From: Thalassoroseus pseudoceratinae
Lineage (GTDB): Bacteria > Planctomycetota > Planctomycetia > Planctomycetales > Planctomycetaceae
Direction of reading: 5' to 3'
Length of the DNA: 64,000 nt
Assembly: GCF_011634775.1 (NCBI RefSeq)
Contig: NZ_JAALXT010000003.1
Coordinates: 992,001 to 1,056,000 of the forward strand
Numbering within the stretch: position 1 is the first letter of the stretch; every line of letters starts with the position of its first letter. Below the pieces are notes generated by a model. The model ran no database searches and was not told the DNA's origin. It was given only the letters and a program-made list of their open reading frames with translations. The position numbers were made by a program, and so were the translations under genes. This document shows positions 1-8,644 of the stretch, piece after piece.

Positions 1-1179
1 CCGTTGTTCAGTGACGACGGCAAGGTGATTGGTATCAACGGTCGGGGGTCGTTCGAGAAACGGGGGCGGGTCAATTCCGGTGCGGGCTATGCGATTTCGA
101 TCAACCAGATCAAGCATTTCATGGAGCACCTAAAAAGCGGACGGATCGTCGACCATGCAACACTCGGAGCAACCGTCACCACGCGAACCGATGGGACCGT
201 GATGGTGGCCAACATCCTCGAAAACTCTGAGGCGTATAAACTCGGGCTACGTTCCGGTGACGAGCTCATTTCTTTTGCCGGTCGCCCGATTCGTAGTGTC
301 AACCAGTTCAAAAATGTGCTTGGAATCTACCCCAAGGGATGGAAGCTTCCGTTGACTTATCGGCAGGAGCAAGATCGACAGACGATTTATCCACGATTAC
401 GGGCGTTACACCGAGCTTCGGAGATGGTGTTCGACAAAAAGCCCGTCGAACCGCCCAAGCAACCGAAACCAGATGCTCCCAAAGACGACCCCAAGAAACC
501 GAAGATGCCGCAAATTCCGGGTCACTCGAAACCGAAACCACCAGCGGAATACGCTCATATGTTGGTGAAGAAACCTGGCTTCGCCAATTACTATTTCAAT
601 GAGCAGGAACAAGACCGGATTTTCGAAGGGTTGAATTCGACCGGCGACTTTTCGTCGTTGAATGGGTCTTGGACAATTGCTGGGCAAACAGGTGATGGCC
701 AGGAGTTCGAATTAATCATCAATGACCAATCCGTCGAAATGCAGCAGGGAAACCAGGAGTTTTCACAAAAACTCGGTTTGGACGGGACCCCCACCGATCT
801 GCCGCCCGGTAGCGGTGGCTTGCTGACCAGTCTGGCGGCGTATCGCTTGCTGCTCACGGAAGGGAAGAAACCGTTTAGCGATACCTACTACCTCGGGGCG
901 GAACCGCTCGATGGCAATGGTCCGCGTGTTGATGTTTTGATCTCAAAATGGATCACGACTGAGATTCGATGGTACTTCGATCAGACGAATCAGCAATTGC
1001 TCGGGTTCGATACATACCTGTCGGAAGATGCCCTGCCATGTGAGGTGCGAATCCAACAGCGTCAAGATGTCGATGGCCGACAGTTCCCGTCGGAATTGCT
1101 TGTGCGACACATCGGCGAGACGTTCGCGACGTATCAGATCTCGAAAGCGGACTTCTCAAAAGCGGAGGGGCAGAAATGA
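1..1179 (+). CDS. HtrA/S1C-like PDZ protein, 5' end missing
   Basis: The reading frame is open at base 1, so the N-terminus and most of any protease domain lie outside the window. The visible 392 residues begin with PLFSDDGKVIGING, which matches the strand just after the catalytic serine loop of S1C (HtrA/DegP) proteases. A PDZ domain follows (about residues 50-135, with the LGLRSGDELISF core), then a Pro/Lys-rich linker (about 145-185), then an unrecognised C-terminal domain of about 200 residues. The stop overlaps the next start in an ATGA, so it is the first visible gene of a coupled three-gene unit of PDZ proteins. Whether its active site is intact cannot be seen. Likely periplasmic or membrane-associated, by family. 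Confidence 0.8.
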   Translation, partial: PLFSDDGKVIGINGRGSFEKRGRVNSGAGYAISINQIKHFMEHLKSGRIVDHATLGATVTTRTDGTVMVANILENSEAYKLGLRSGDELISFAGRPIRSVNQFKNVLGIYPKGWKLPLTYRQEQDRQTIYPRLRALHRASEMVFDKKPVEPPKQPKPDAPKDDPKKPKMPQIPGHSKPKPPAEYAHMLVKKPGFANYYFNEQEQDRIFEGLNSTGDFSSLNGSWTIAGQTGDGQEFELIINDQSVEMQQGNQEFSQKLGLDGTPTDLPPGSGGLLTSLAAYRLLLTEGKKPFSDTYYLGAEPLDGNGPRVDVLISKWITTEIRWYFDQTNQQLLGFDTYLSEDALPCEVRIQQRQDVDGRQFPSELLVRHIGETFATYQISKADFSKAEGQK

Positions 1180-2198
1180 GGTGGTTACGAATATTGCTGC
1201 TGGCCTCCGTCGTCAATCTTGGAATCCAAAGCGGACTCTTTGCCAAGTCCACCAGAGAAACAATTGAATACGCGTTGCCACGAGTCGTCAAGTTGTTTGG
1301 AGCGGGAGGGCTCCGCGGTCTCGCAGGCTACGGTACCGGCTTTCTTGTCTCGAAAGACGGACACATCGCAACCGCATGGAGTCATATTCTCGATGCGGAC
1401 CAAGTCAGTGTTGTGCTGGATGACGGTCGCCGATTTGAAGCCAAACTGATCGGTGCTGAGCCACAACTCGACATCGCGGTACTCAAGATTGAAAATCTGA
1501 CGACAGAACTGGATCACTTCGAGTTATCCACCGCAAAAACGGTTGCTGTCGGTCAACGTGTTCTCGCCTTTAGCAATATGTTCAATGTGGCGGCCGGAGA
1601 TGAACCGGTTTCTGTTTTACACGGTGTGGTGGCGGCGAAGACTGATCTCGCAGCCCGTCGTGGTGCCTTTCAAATACCGTATGACGGGCCGGTCTATATC
1701 ATGGATGCCATTACGAACAATCCGGGGGCGGCCGGTGGAATTGTACTGACTCGCACGGGCGAACTGGTGGGGGTGATCGGCAAAGAGGTTCGCAACGCAC
1801 GCAGCAACACGTGGGTGAACTACGCCATCCCGCTTCCTGTGTTGACGAAGACCATTGATGCCATCATTGCCGGCACATACGTCGAGGATGAAAAACCTGA
1901 TGAAGACGCACCGGATCGTTATCGACCGCTCGATTTCGGCTTGGTGATGGTGCCGGATGTGGTTTTTCGCACACCGGCCTATATTGAATCTGTGCTTCCG
2001 GGAACGGCCGCGGCGAGTCAGGGACTTCAGCCCGATGATCTCGTGCTGTTCGTTGACAATGAGCTTGTCCAATCAGCCCGAGAGTTGAAGCGAAAATTGG
2101 GGGCTCTCGAATCCGGTGATCGGTTTGAAATGATCGTGCGTCGGAAGAATCGACTCATCACCATCCAACTGACTGCACCAAAGAAGTCGGATCAATGA
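1176..2198 (+). CDS. S1C-like trypsin-fold protein with PDZ domain, catalytic serine lost
   Basis: 340 residues: an N-terminal hydrophobic stretch (about 3-22, likely signal peptide or anchor), a trypsin-like S1C domain (about 25-225) and one PDZ domain (about 245-335). The His region reads IATAWSHIL (His70), one residue displaced from the usual TNNHVV. The Asp region is LDIAVLKI (Asp99). The serine loop reads PGAAGG where PGNSGG is expected, so Ser is replaced by Ala186. Proteolysis by the usual mechanism is therefore unlikely, and a binding, chaperone or regulatory role is inferred. The ATG overlaps the stop of the preceding gene, and this gene's TGA overlaps the next ATG, implying translational coupling of all three. 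Confidence 0.85.
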   Translation: MRWLRILLLASVVNLGIQSGLFAKSTRETIEYALPRVVKLFGAGGLRGLAGYGTGFLVSKDGHIATAWSHILDADQVSVVLDDGRRFEAKLIGAEPQLDIAVLKIENLTTELDHFELSTAKTVAVGQRVLAFSNMFNVAAGDEPVSVLHGVVAAKTDLAARRGAFQIPYDGPVYIMDAITNNPGAAGGIVLTRTGELVGVIGKEVRNARSNTWVNYAIPLPVLTKTIDAIIAGTYVEDEKPDEDAPDRYRPLDFGLVMVPDVVFRTPAYIESVLPGTAAASQGLQPDDLVLFVDNELVQSARELKRKLGALESGDRFEMIVRRKNRLITIQLTAPKKSDQ

Positions 2199-4177
2199 CC
2201 CATTTGCATTTTTCGAAGACGATCGCCAGTTTATTTTGCGTTCACGTCGCCTTGATCATGCTCGGAACGTCGGTATGCCATGCCGAAGATCTCGAGGAAG
2301 CCGAAGAAAAGGCGTTTCGGGAAGCGGCTGCACTTGCGGAGCCGTCCATCGTGCGGATTCAAACGGTGGGCGGTCTGGATCGCGTTGGTCAAATCCTCGC
2401 CGCCGAAGGACCGACGACGGGAGTCGTCGTTTCGTCGGATGGGTTTGTCATCACCAGTTCTTTCAATTTTGTGAATCAACCGACGTCAATCGTGGTGCGT
2501 CATCCAGATGGGCGACCGCTACCGGCGAAGATCGTCGCGACCGATCACTCGAAGATGCTCACGCTGCTGAAAGTGGACGCCGACGACCTGACGCCTGCCG
2601 TCACCGCTCCGGCAGAGGAAATCCGCGTCGGACAATGGGCACTGGCCATGGGACGAACATTCGACGAAAATCTCCCGAGCGTGTCGGTCGGCATCGTCAG
2701 TGCGTTAGATCGCATTTGGGGGAAGGCCATTCAAACGGACGCGAAGACATCGCCCGTGAATTACGGTGGTCCGTTGGTGGATATCCAAGGCCGCGTGATG
2801 GGGGTGGTTGTGCCGCTCTCGCCACAGGGGACTGACGAAGCGGCTGGTGTGGAATGGTACGACGGTGGCATCGGGTTCGCGATTCCGCTGGCGGACATCA
2901 ACCGTGTTCTCGATCGGATGAAGAAAGGCGAAGATCTTCATCGTGGATTGTTAGGTGTCAGCTTTCCGGGAGCATCAGGACTTCTCGGCGTCGACCCGAC
3001 AATCGACCGGGTCCGTGTGAATTCCCCGGCGGACAAGGCGGGAATTGAATCGGGTGATGTGCTGGTGAAAATCGGTGATACGGACGTTGCGAGTCAGTCC
3101 GAAATCAAACACGCCATGGGTAAGTACTACGCGGGTGATCGGCTCTCGATTACTGTGAAGCGAGGTGAGGAAAACATCTCCGCCGACATTGAATTGGTAG
3201 CGGAACTGGCTCCCTACGAGTCCGGGTTCCTCGGGATTCTGCCGGAGCGACAATCCTCGGAGAACGCCGAGGGGGTTGGTGTCCGGTATGTCTTCCTCGA
3301 CAGTCCAGCCGCGAAGCTGGGGCTAAAGAACCGAGATCGCATTGTAGCGTTCGATAAAACAGAGACGCCAAATGCGGAAGTGCTGCTCGATCTCGTGAGC
3401 CGAATGCAGCCCGGTGATACAGCGAGCGTGACTTGGTCGAGCGAAGGGAAACCGAATACAAAAGAAGTCGAGTTAGCCGCCATTCCCGATCAACTGCCTG
3501 ATGAATTGCGAAGCGTTGCGATTGTGCCCGCCGGTGATGCGGTCGAACGCCCCGAAGTCGGACACTTCTCGGGCACCATTCCTGATGGCGAGATGACATA
3601 CTGGGCGTACGTGCCAGACGGGTACAACCCAGCGGCCTCGTATGGTCTTATGGTTTGGATTCATCCGAATGACGACACGATGGAAGCCGCGATCCTCAAC
3701 AAATGGCGAGTGATCTGTGAGCAGAGAGGTTTGATTCTGCTCGCGCCACGGGCGGAGAACATCACACGTTGGACACTTCCCGAAACCGCCGTTGTCAAAC
3801 AATTGGTCGAAAAATTCCTGGCGGACTACTCGATTGACCAAGACCGGGTGTTTGTCCACACGATGGCCGAAGGGGGGCCATTTGGCTTGCAGTTGGTGCT
3901 TAAGAATCGTGATCTGTTCGCAGGCTTCAGCGGCGTTGGCACACCACTTCGAGGCAAATTGCCGGAGAACGATCCGGATTTTCGGCAGCAGTTTCAATTC
4001 ATTGTCGGGCCGGATGATCCATTGAAGCCACGGATCAACGCATCGGTTGAAGCTCTGCGGAAACTAAAATTCCCCGCGACCTTGCAAGAAATTGACGGCC
4101 TCAAAAGTGGGATCTACCCAGAGAAAGCTGACGTCGAGTCCCTAGCAATTTGGGCCGATTTGCTCGACCGAATCTAA
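2195..4177 (+). CDS. Degenerate S1C protease domain - two PDZ - degenerate alpha/beta hydrolase fusion
   Basis: 660 residues with a clear signal peptide (cleavage near CHA-ED, residue 30). The S1C-like domain (about 40-240) has lost all three catalytic positions: Phe90 in the His region (ITSSFNFV), Met121 at the Asp position (DHSKMLTLLKV), and Tyr190 at the Ser position (SPVNYGGPLVD). Two PDZ domains follow (about 250-335 and 340-425). The C-terminal region (about 455-660) resembles a PHB-depolymerase/esterase alpha/beta hydrolase, but its nucleophile elbow reads HTMAEGG, with Ala558 where Ser would sit. The protein thus appears to be a double pseudoenzyme, probably an exported scaffold or binding protein. 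Last gene of the coupled trio. Confidence 0.8.
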   Translation: MTHLHFSKTIASLFCVHVALIMLGTSVCHAEDLEEAEEKAFREAAALAEPSIVRIQTVGGLDRVGQILAAEGPTTGVVVSSDGFVITSSFNFVNQPTSIVVRHPDGRPLPAKIVATDHSKMLTLLKVDADDLTPAVTAPAEEIRVGQWALAMGRTFDENLPSVSVGIVSALDRIWGKAIQTDAKTSPVNYGGPLVDIQGRVMGVVVPLSPQGTDEAAGVEWYDGGIGFAIPLADINRVLDRMKKGEDLHRGLLGVSFPGASGLLGVDPTIDRVRVNSPADKAGIESGDVLVKIGDTDVASQSEIKHAMGKYYAGDRLSITVKRGEENISADIELVAELAPYESGFLGILPERQSSENAEGVGVRYVFLDSPAAKLGLKNRDRIVAFDKTETPNAEVLLDLVSRMQPGDTASVTWSSEGKPNTKEVELAAIPDQLPDELRSVAIVPAGDAVERPEVGHFSGTIPDGEMTYWAYVPDGYNPAASYGLMVWIHPNDDTMEAAILNKWRVICEQRGLILLAPRAENITRWTLPETAVVKQLVEKFLADYSIDQDRVFVHTMAEGGPFGLQLVLKNRDLFAGFSGVGTPLRGKLPENDPDFRQQFQFIVGPDDPLKPRINASVEALRKLKFPATLQEIDGLKSGIYPEKADVESLAIWADLLDRI

Positions 4178-4358
4178 AAAGCTGTTCCGACAGAATCGGG
4201 ATACGCGACAGACGCCATAAGAGTCGTTACACTACGACCATCGCTCGACGCACTGGAATTGTGTCCGCGACTCTGTCTCTTCATATACGCATTCATATGG
4301 GCGTTCGTCCACGTTTCCTGGTCGATTACGCCCAGTCACTCCCATTCTGTTGGTTGCT

Positions 4359-5177
4359 ATGATTCAGTCTGCCGTTACTGTGAGTTTGGTCGAGGAAGCC
4401 CGCGGTGGTCCATTTGTATTGTGGGACGACTTGCCTGCCGCATGCGAGTTAGCCTCGAAATTGGGGTACGACGCCATCGAGCTTTTTGCTCCGTCGCCAA
4501 ATGTCGTGGACTCGGGAGAGCTAAAGAGCTTACTCGATCAGCATCAATTGAAACTCGCAGCGGTCGGAACCGGTGCGGGGATGGTGATCGATGGTCTCAG
4601 TTTGATCGACACCGATCGGGCACGCCGAGAGATCGCGATTGAGTTCGTGCGATCCATGATCGAATTCGGTTCGGAGTTCGGAGCACCAGCGATTATTGGC
4701 TCAATGCAGGGCAAGTGGGGCAACCGGCTCAGCAAAGATGCTGCTCTTGACCTCTTGCGGGATGCGTTGGACCGATTGGGAGCCGACGCTGAACAACATG
4801 GCACGCGTCTGATCTACGAACCGCTCAACCGGTATGAAACCAATCTCATCAACACGATTGACGATGGTGTTGCGTTCTTGAAGACGTTGAAATCCGAGAA
4901 TGTGAAACTGCTCGCCGACCTGTTCCATATGAACATCGAAGAGGTCAATCTGGCCGACGCGATTCGCGCGGGTGGAAGTTTCATCGGTCATGTGCACTTC
5001 GTCGATTCCAATCGGCGACCCACGGGGAATGGGCACATGGACTATGCCCCGATTGCCGCGGCACTCAAGGAAATCGGTTACGACGGCTACGCGTCTGCCG
5101 AGGCTTTTCCCTGGCCCGATCCGAATGCAGCGGCCGAACAGACAATTTCTCAATTCAAAAAATGGTTCCGGGATTAG
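4359..5177 (+). CDS. Sugar phosphate isomerase/epimerase (ketose 3-epimerase / hydroxypyruvate isomerase-like TIM barrel)
   Basis: 272 residues from ATG 4359; a TTG at 4350 is in frame but less likely. An AP-endonuclease-2-type TIM barrel. The metal-ligand pattern of D-tagatose 3-epimerase-like enzymes is visible: Glu in YEPLNRYETN, Asp and His in LLADLFHMNIEE, His in GHVHFVDSNR, and Glu near the C-terminus in ASAEAFPWP. Such enzymes isomerise or epimerise ketoses or hydroxypyruvate in the cytoplasm using a divalent metal. The exact substrate cannot be read from sequence. The next gene starts 9 bases downstream and encodes a sugar mutarotase, which supports a role in catabolism of a monosaccharide. 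Confidence 0.85.
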   Translation: MIQSAVTVSLVEEARGGPFVLWDDLPAACELASKLGYDAIELFAPSPNVVDSGELKSLLDQHQLKLAAVGTGAGMVIDGLSLIDTDRARREIAIEFVRSMIEFGSEFGAPAIIGSMQGKWGNRLSKDAALDLLRDALDRLGADAEQHGTRLIYEPLNRYETNLINTIDDGVAFLKTLKSENVKLLADLFHMNIEEVNLADAIRAGGSFIGHVHFVDSNRRPTGNGHMDYAPIAAALKEIGYDGYASAEAFPWPDPNAAAEQTISQFKKWFRD

Positions 5178-5186
5178 CGTTTCATC

Positions 5187-5642
5187 ATGCTGAAGCATCA
5201 ACTGGTCCATCCCGAAATTAACGGCGTCCTCGGCGCTGCGGGGCATCATTCGAAAATCTTGATCGCCGACGGCAATTACCCAGCGTCGACGAAACGTGGT
5301 CCGAATGCCACGTTGGTCAGTCTGAATCTGTCTCCGGGTGTGGTCACGGTGTCGCAGGTGCTGCGTGCACTGCTATCCGCGGTACCGTTGGATGCCGTCA
5401 ATACTATGGGGATCCCACCAGACGACCCATACGCGGAACAAGGGGAGCCGACGGTATGGGCGGAGTATCGGCAAGTCCTGCAGGAGGCAAATTCGCCGCT
5501 GGAATTGGAGCCGATCGAGAAGTGGGATTTCTACGAAGCCGTCGAGTCTCCCGATCACGTGTTGACGATTCAAACAGCAGATCAGTCCTTGTGGGCGAAC
5601 GTATTACTAACGATGGGGTGTCGGGTGGCCCCCGAAAACTAA
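5187..5642 (+). CDS. RbsD/FucU family sugar mutarotase
   Basis: 151 residues, the usual size for FucU. Family features seen are the N-terminal GHHSKILIADGNYP segment (GHGDxIVIADANFP in typical members) and the C-terminal FYEAVESPDHVL and QSLWANVLLTMG segments that correspond to the FucU active-site strands. RbsD/FucU proteins interconvert anomers of ribose, fucose or related sugars. It sits 9 bases after the isomerase/epimerase gene and probably shares its transcript. Whether the substrate is fucose, ribose or another sugar is not decided. Confidence 0.85.
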   Translation: MLKHQLVHPEINGVLGAAGHHSKILIADGNYPASTKRGPNATLVSLNLSPGVVTVSQVLRALLSAVPLDAVNTMGIPPDDPYAEQGEPTVWAEYRQVLQEANSPLELEPIEKWDFYEAVESPDHVLTIQTADQSLWANVLLTMGCRVAPEN

Positions 5643-5839
5643 TCACGGTGTCGCATGATGCCAACAAACAAAGCTCAACTGCTTAATAACATGGCACCAC
5701 TGAAACGCTTAGAGCCGTCTACGCTTGTGGAAAATTTACTTGTCGTGACGGCGCGGGATTTGCTTCGTTTGAAAGGGTAGAAAACAAACACAAATCTTCG
5801 CCGCATGTAGGCGGTTTACTCGATTCGATATCGTGTATT

Positions 5840-7369
5840 ATGTTTGATGCATACTGTTGTGACGGGTTCTTCGATGAGGTGTTTTCAACGGGCGGTCCAC
5901 CGCGACTGCCGGACCTTGTCGAGCATCTCCGAGGGTTCAGCGGAGAGGAACTTCGGACTCGACAGCGGCGTGCGGAAGCCTTGCTTTTAAACCTCGGAAT
6001 TACGTTTGCCGTTTATGGCGACGATCGAGGGACTGAAAAAGTTTGGCCCGTCGACCTGATCCCACGGATCATGGACGCCACGGAGTGGGGGGGGATCGAA
6101 AAAGGATTGGAGCAACGAATTCATGCTCTGAACCTATTCATCGACGACATCTACAACGACAAGAAAATCATCAAAGACGGCGTCCTGCCGGAAGAAATCG
6201 TCGCGACGGCCACGACCTATCGCAAAGAGTGCGAGGGGTTTCATCCGCCAAATGGCGTTTGGGTTCATGTAACCGGGACCGATTTGGTCCGCGATCGCGA
6301 CGGGCAAATTTACGTTCTTGAAGACAACCTCCGCTGCCCGTCTGGTGTTTCCTACGTTCTTGAGAATCGAGAACTGATGAAGCGAACGCTACCGGAGGTG
6401 TTTCGCGGGGCCTCGGTCGCACCCGTGGAAGATTATCCCGAGCGATTGCTATCGACGCTTTTGGACACCGCACCGGCCGGATTGGACGAACCGACCGCCG
6501 TCGTGCTGACACCGGGGATCTACAACTCCGCCTATTTCGAGCACTCGTTCTTGGCTCAGCAAATGGGGGTGGAACTCGTCGAAGGACAAGACTTGGTCGT
6601 CGATGACGGTTTCGTGTTCATGCAGACAACGCATGGAATGAAACGTGTTGACGTCATCTACCGCCGGATTGACGACGACTTCCTCGATCCGAAATGTTTT
6701 CGATCCAACTCGGCACTGGGCGTGCCTGGGTTGATGGAAGTCTACAAGGCGGGGCGTGTCACACTCGCGAATGCCCCGGGAACGGGAATCGCGGATGACA
6801 AAGCCATTTATGCGTACGTTCCGCAAATCATCAAATACTATCTTGGCGAAGACGCGATCCTGAACAATGTGCCGACCTATCTTTGCTCAGACGCGCAGCA
6901 GCGGCAGCATGTGCTTGATCACATGAACGAACTGGTCGTGAAACCGACCAACGAATCCGGCGGATACGGGATCATGCTGGGACCGCAAGCGACGGAGTCT
7001 GAGCAAGCCACATGTGCCGATGCGATTCGCCAAAATCCGCGGAACTTCATTGCCCAGCCGATGCTCACTCTCTCGACTGTCCCAACGCTGATTGGTGATC
7101 AACTCGAGCCGCGACATGTCGATCTTCGACCATTTATCCTGACCGGAAACGAAACTTATGTGCTGCCAGGCGGATTGACTCGTGTCGCGTTGCGGCAAGG
7201 TTCGATGATTGTGAACTCGTCGCAAGGCGGTGGCAGCAAAGATACGTGGGTCATCGGCTCTGCCTCTGGTAAGTCGGCGTGGCGGGAAGCCGAGTCGTCT
7301 TCAGGTTTTGAGAACTCCATGCAGTCTCAGTCTACGGGTGGCATGAGCCAATCTCAGAGTCAATCGTAG
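5840..7369 (+). CDS. Circularly permuted ATP-grasp protein (type 2, DUF404/DUF407)
   Basis: 509 residues from ATG 5840. It matches the circularly permuted ATP-grasp family: an N-terminal segment with [20 protein letters not shown], nucleotide-fold segments such as [20 protein letters not shown], and a C-terminal part with [18 protein letters not shown] and [14 protein letters not shown]-grasp enzymes of this kind are thought to join carboxylates to amines, and in many bacteria they are encoded with alpha-E and transglutaminase-like proteins, as here. The C-terminus ends in a Ser/Gln-rich tail (SQSQSQS) not needed for the fold. It heads a five-gene cluster on one strand and is followed by the alpha-E gene. 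Substrate unknown. Confidence 0.92.
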   Translation: MFDAYCCDGFFDEVFSTGGPPRLPDLVEHLRGFSGEELRTRQRRAEALLLNLGITFAVYGDDRGTEKVWPVDLIPRIMDATEWGGIEKGLEQRIHALNLFIDDIYNDKKIIKDGVLPEEIVATATTYRKECEGFHPPNGVWVHVTGTDLVRDRDGQIYVLEDNLRCPSGVSYVLENRELMKRTLPEVFRGASVAPVEDYPERLLSTLLDTAPAGLDEPTAVVLTPGIYNSAYFEHSFLAQQMGVELVEGQDLVVDDGFVFMQTTHGMKRVDVIYRRIDDDFLDPKCFRSNSALGVPGLMEVYKAGRVTLANAPGTGIADDKAIYAYVPQIIKYYLGEDAILNNVPTYLCSDAQQRQHVLDHMNELVVKPTNESGGYGIMLGPQATESEQATCADAIRQNPRNFIAQPMLTLSTVPTLIGDQLEPRHVDLRPFILTGNETYVLPGGLTRVALRQGSMIVNSSQGGGSKDTWVIGSASGKSAWREAESSSGFENSMQSQSTGGMSQSQSQS

Positions 7370-7607
7370 TGGGTTGCCCGAACTTCGATTCTGAGTTCGA
7401 GTCGCCGTCGCTCCCCAGTGACGGATCGAACAAAGTTCTCAGACTCGGCGTTTTCTCGTGAATCTCAGGTCAAGCGATTACTTGTTGAGTCGAGACGGCA
7501 GGTATTCATTGCAACTTCATCACTCGAAATGCCAGACGACGGATTTTTTGTGACACTGCACGATCGGTTCTTAGGATCGTCGCACAATTCATCGGAAATG
7601 TTTACGC

Positions 7608-8585
7608 ATGTTGTGTCGTACCGCCGGATACATTTATTGGTTGAGCCGCTACATCGAACGTGCCGAGAATGTGGCTCGATTTGTTGACGTGAACCAAACG
7701 TTGACCCTGGGGGCTCAGGGCGCTTTGTCTCCGCAGTGGGCTCCCCTGGTTTATACAACCGGTGACGAGGAAATCTTCGCGGAACTCTACTGCGACGGAA
7801 AGTGCGAACCAGAACACTTCAGCGAAGAAAACGTCCTTCGCTTTCTGACATTCGACGAACGCAACCCGAATTCGATCTTGTCCTGTCTTTCCATGGCGCG
7901 TCAAAACGCCCGGGGGGTGCGAGACAATCTGCCCGCGTTGACGTGGGAAGAAATTAACAAGTTCTATCTCATGGTCCGTGAAGCGGCGGACCGTCCGCAC
8001 ACGCTTCGGCAACCCTATGACTTTCTCGATGAAGTCAAGCGGCGAAGTCATCTGATTGGCGGCGTGACACACTCGACGATGTCCCGAAACGAGGGTTGGC
8101 ACTTCTATCGCATTGGTCGCATGTTGGAACGTGCCGATAAGACATCGCGGATGTTAGACGTGAAGTACTACGTGCTGTTGCCCGACCCCAGCGATGTCGG
8201 CACGCCGTTAGACGTCGTTCAATGGTCGGCATTGTTGGAATCCACCAGTGCCTTGCAGATGTATCGAAAACGGTACGGCCGAATTCGTCCGCGGAAGGTG
8301 GCTCGCTTCTTGATATTGGATCGGGAATTTCCGAGATCGATGGGGTACGCGTTGCTGCGGGCGGAGCAGTCAATGCATGCCATCACCGGGTCACCGCAGG
8401 GTGTTTACCGGAATTCTGCCGAGCAACTTCTCGGTCGCCTAACGGCCGAACTCAGTTACACCAGTGTCGATGACGTGATCGAAAACGGGATGCATCAATT
8501 CATCGATGGCTTCCAAAACCGATTGAATGAAATTGGCGTTGCGGTGGAATCGAATTTCTTCCACGTCCAACAAGAGCGTGGTTGA
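7608..8585 (+). CDS. Alpha-E domain protein (DUF403)
   Basis: 325 residues, almost entirely helical in prediction by eye. The family hallmark near the N-terminus, YIYWLSRYIERAENVARFVD, is clear, and repeated helices rich in Arg/Glu follow (IGRMLERADKTSRMLD). Alpha-E proteins have no established biochemical activity. They are found almost only beside circularly permuted ATP-grasp and transglutaminase-like proteins, so they are presumed to act as a partner or scaffold. Here the gene lies between the ATP-grasp gene (238 bases upstream) and the large transglutaminase gene (59 bases downstream). A homologous domain is fused to ATP-grasp further along the cluster. Confidence 0.92.
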   Translation: MLCRTAGYIYWLSRYIERAENVARFVDVNQTLTLGAQGALSPQWAPLVYTTGDEEIFAELYCDGKCEPEHFSEENVLRFLTFDERNPNSILSCLSMARQNARGVRDNLPALTWEEINKFYLMVREAADRPHTLRQPYDFLDEVKRRSHLIGGVTHSTMSRNEGWHFYRIGRMLERADKTSRMLDVKYYVLLPDPSDVGTPLDVVQWSALLESTSALQMYRKRYGRIRPRKVARFLILDREFPRSMGYALLRAEQSMHAITGSPQGVYRNSAEQLLGRLTAELSYTSVDDVIENGMHQFIDGFQNRLNEIGVAVESNFFHVQQERG

Positions 8586-8644
8586 TTGTCGCCAGCGATT
8601 CATACGGTTTTCACTTCCTTCCGAGAGTATAAATTCTTCCGGCC

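Noticed and set aside
7379-7423. Two small inverted repeats after the module A ATP-grasp gene
   Set aside because: Short stems (CGAACT/AGTTCG and CCGTCGCT/AGTGACGG with a mismatch) without T-runs; not convincing as terminators.
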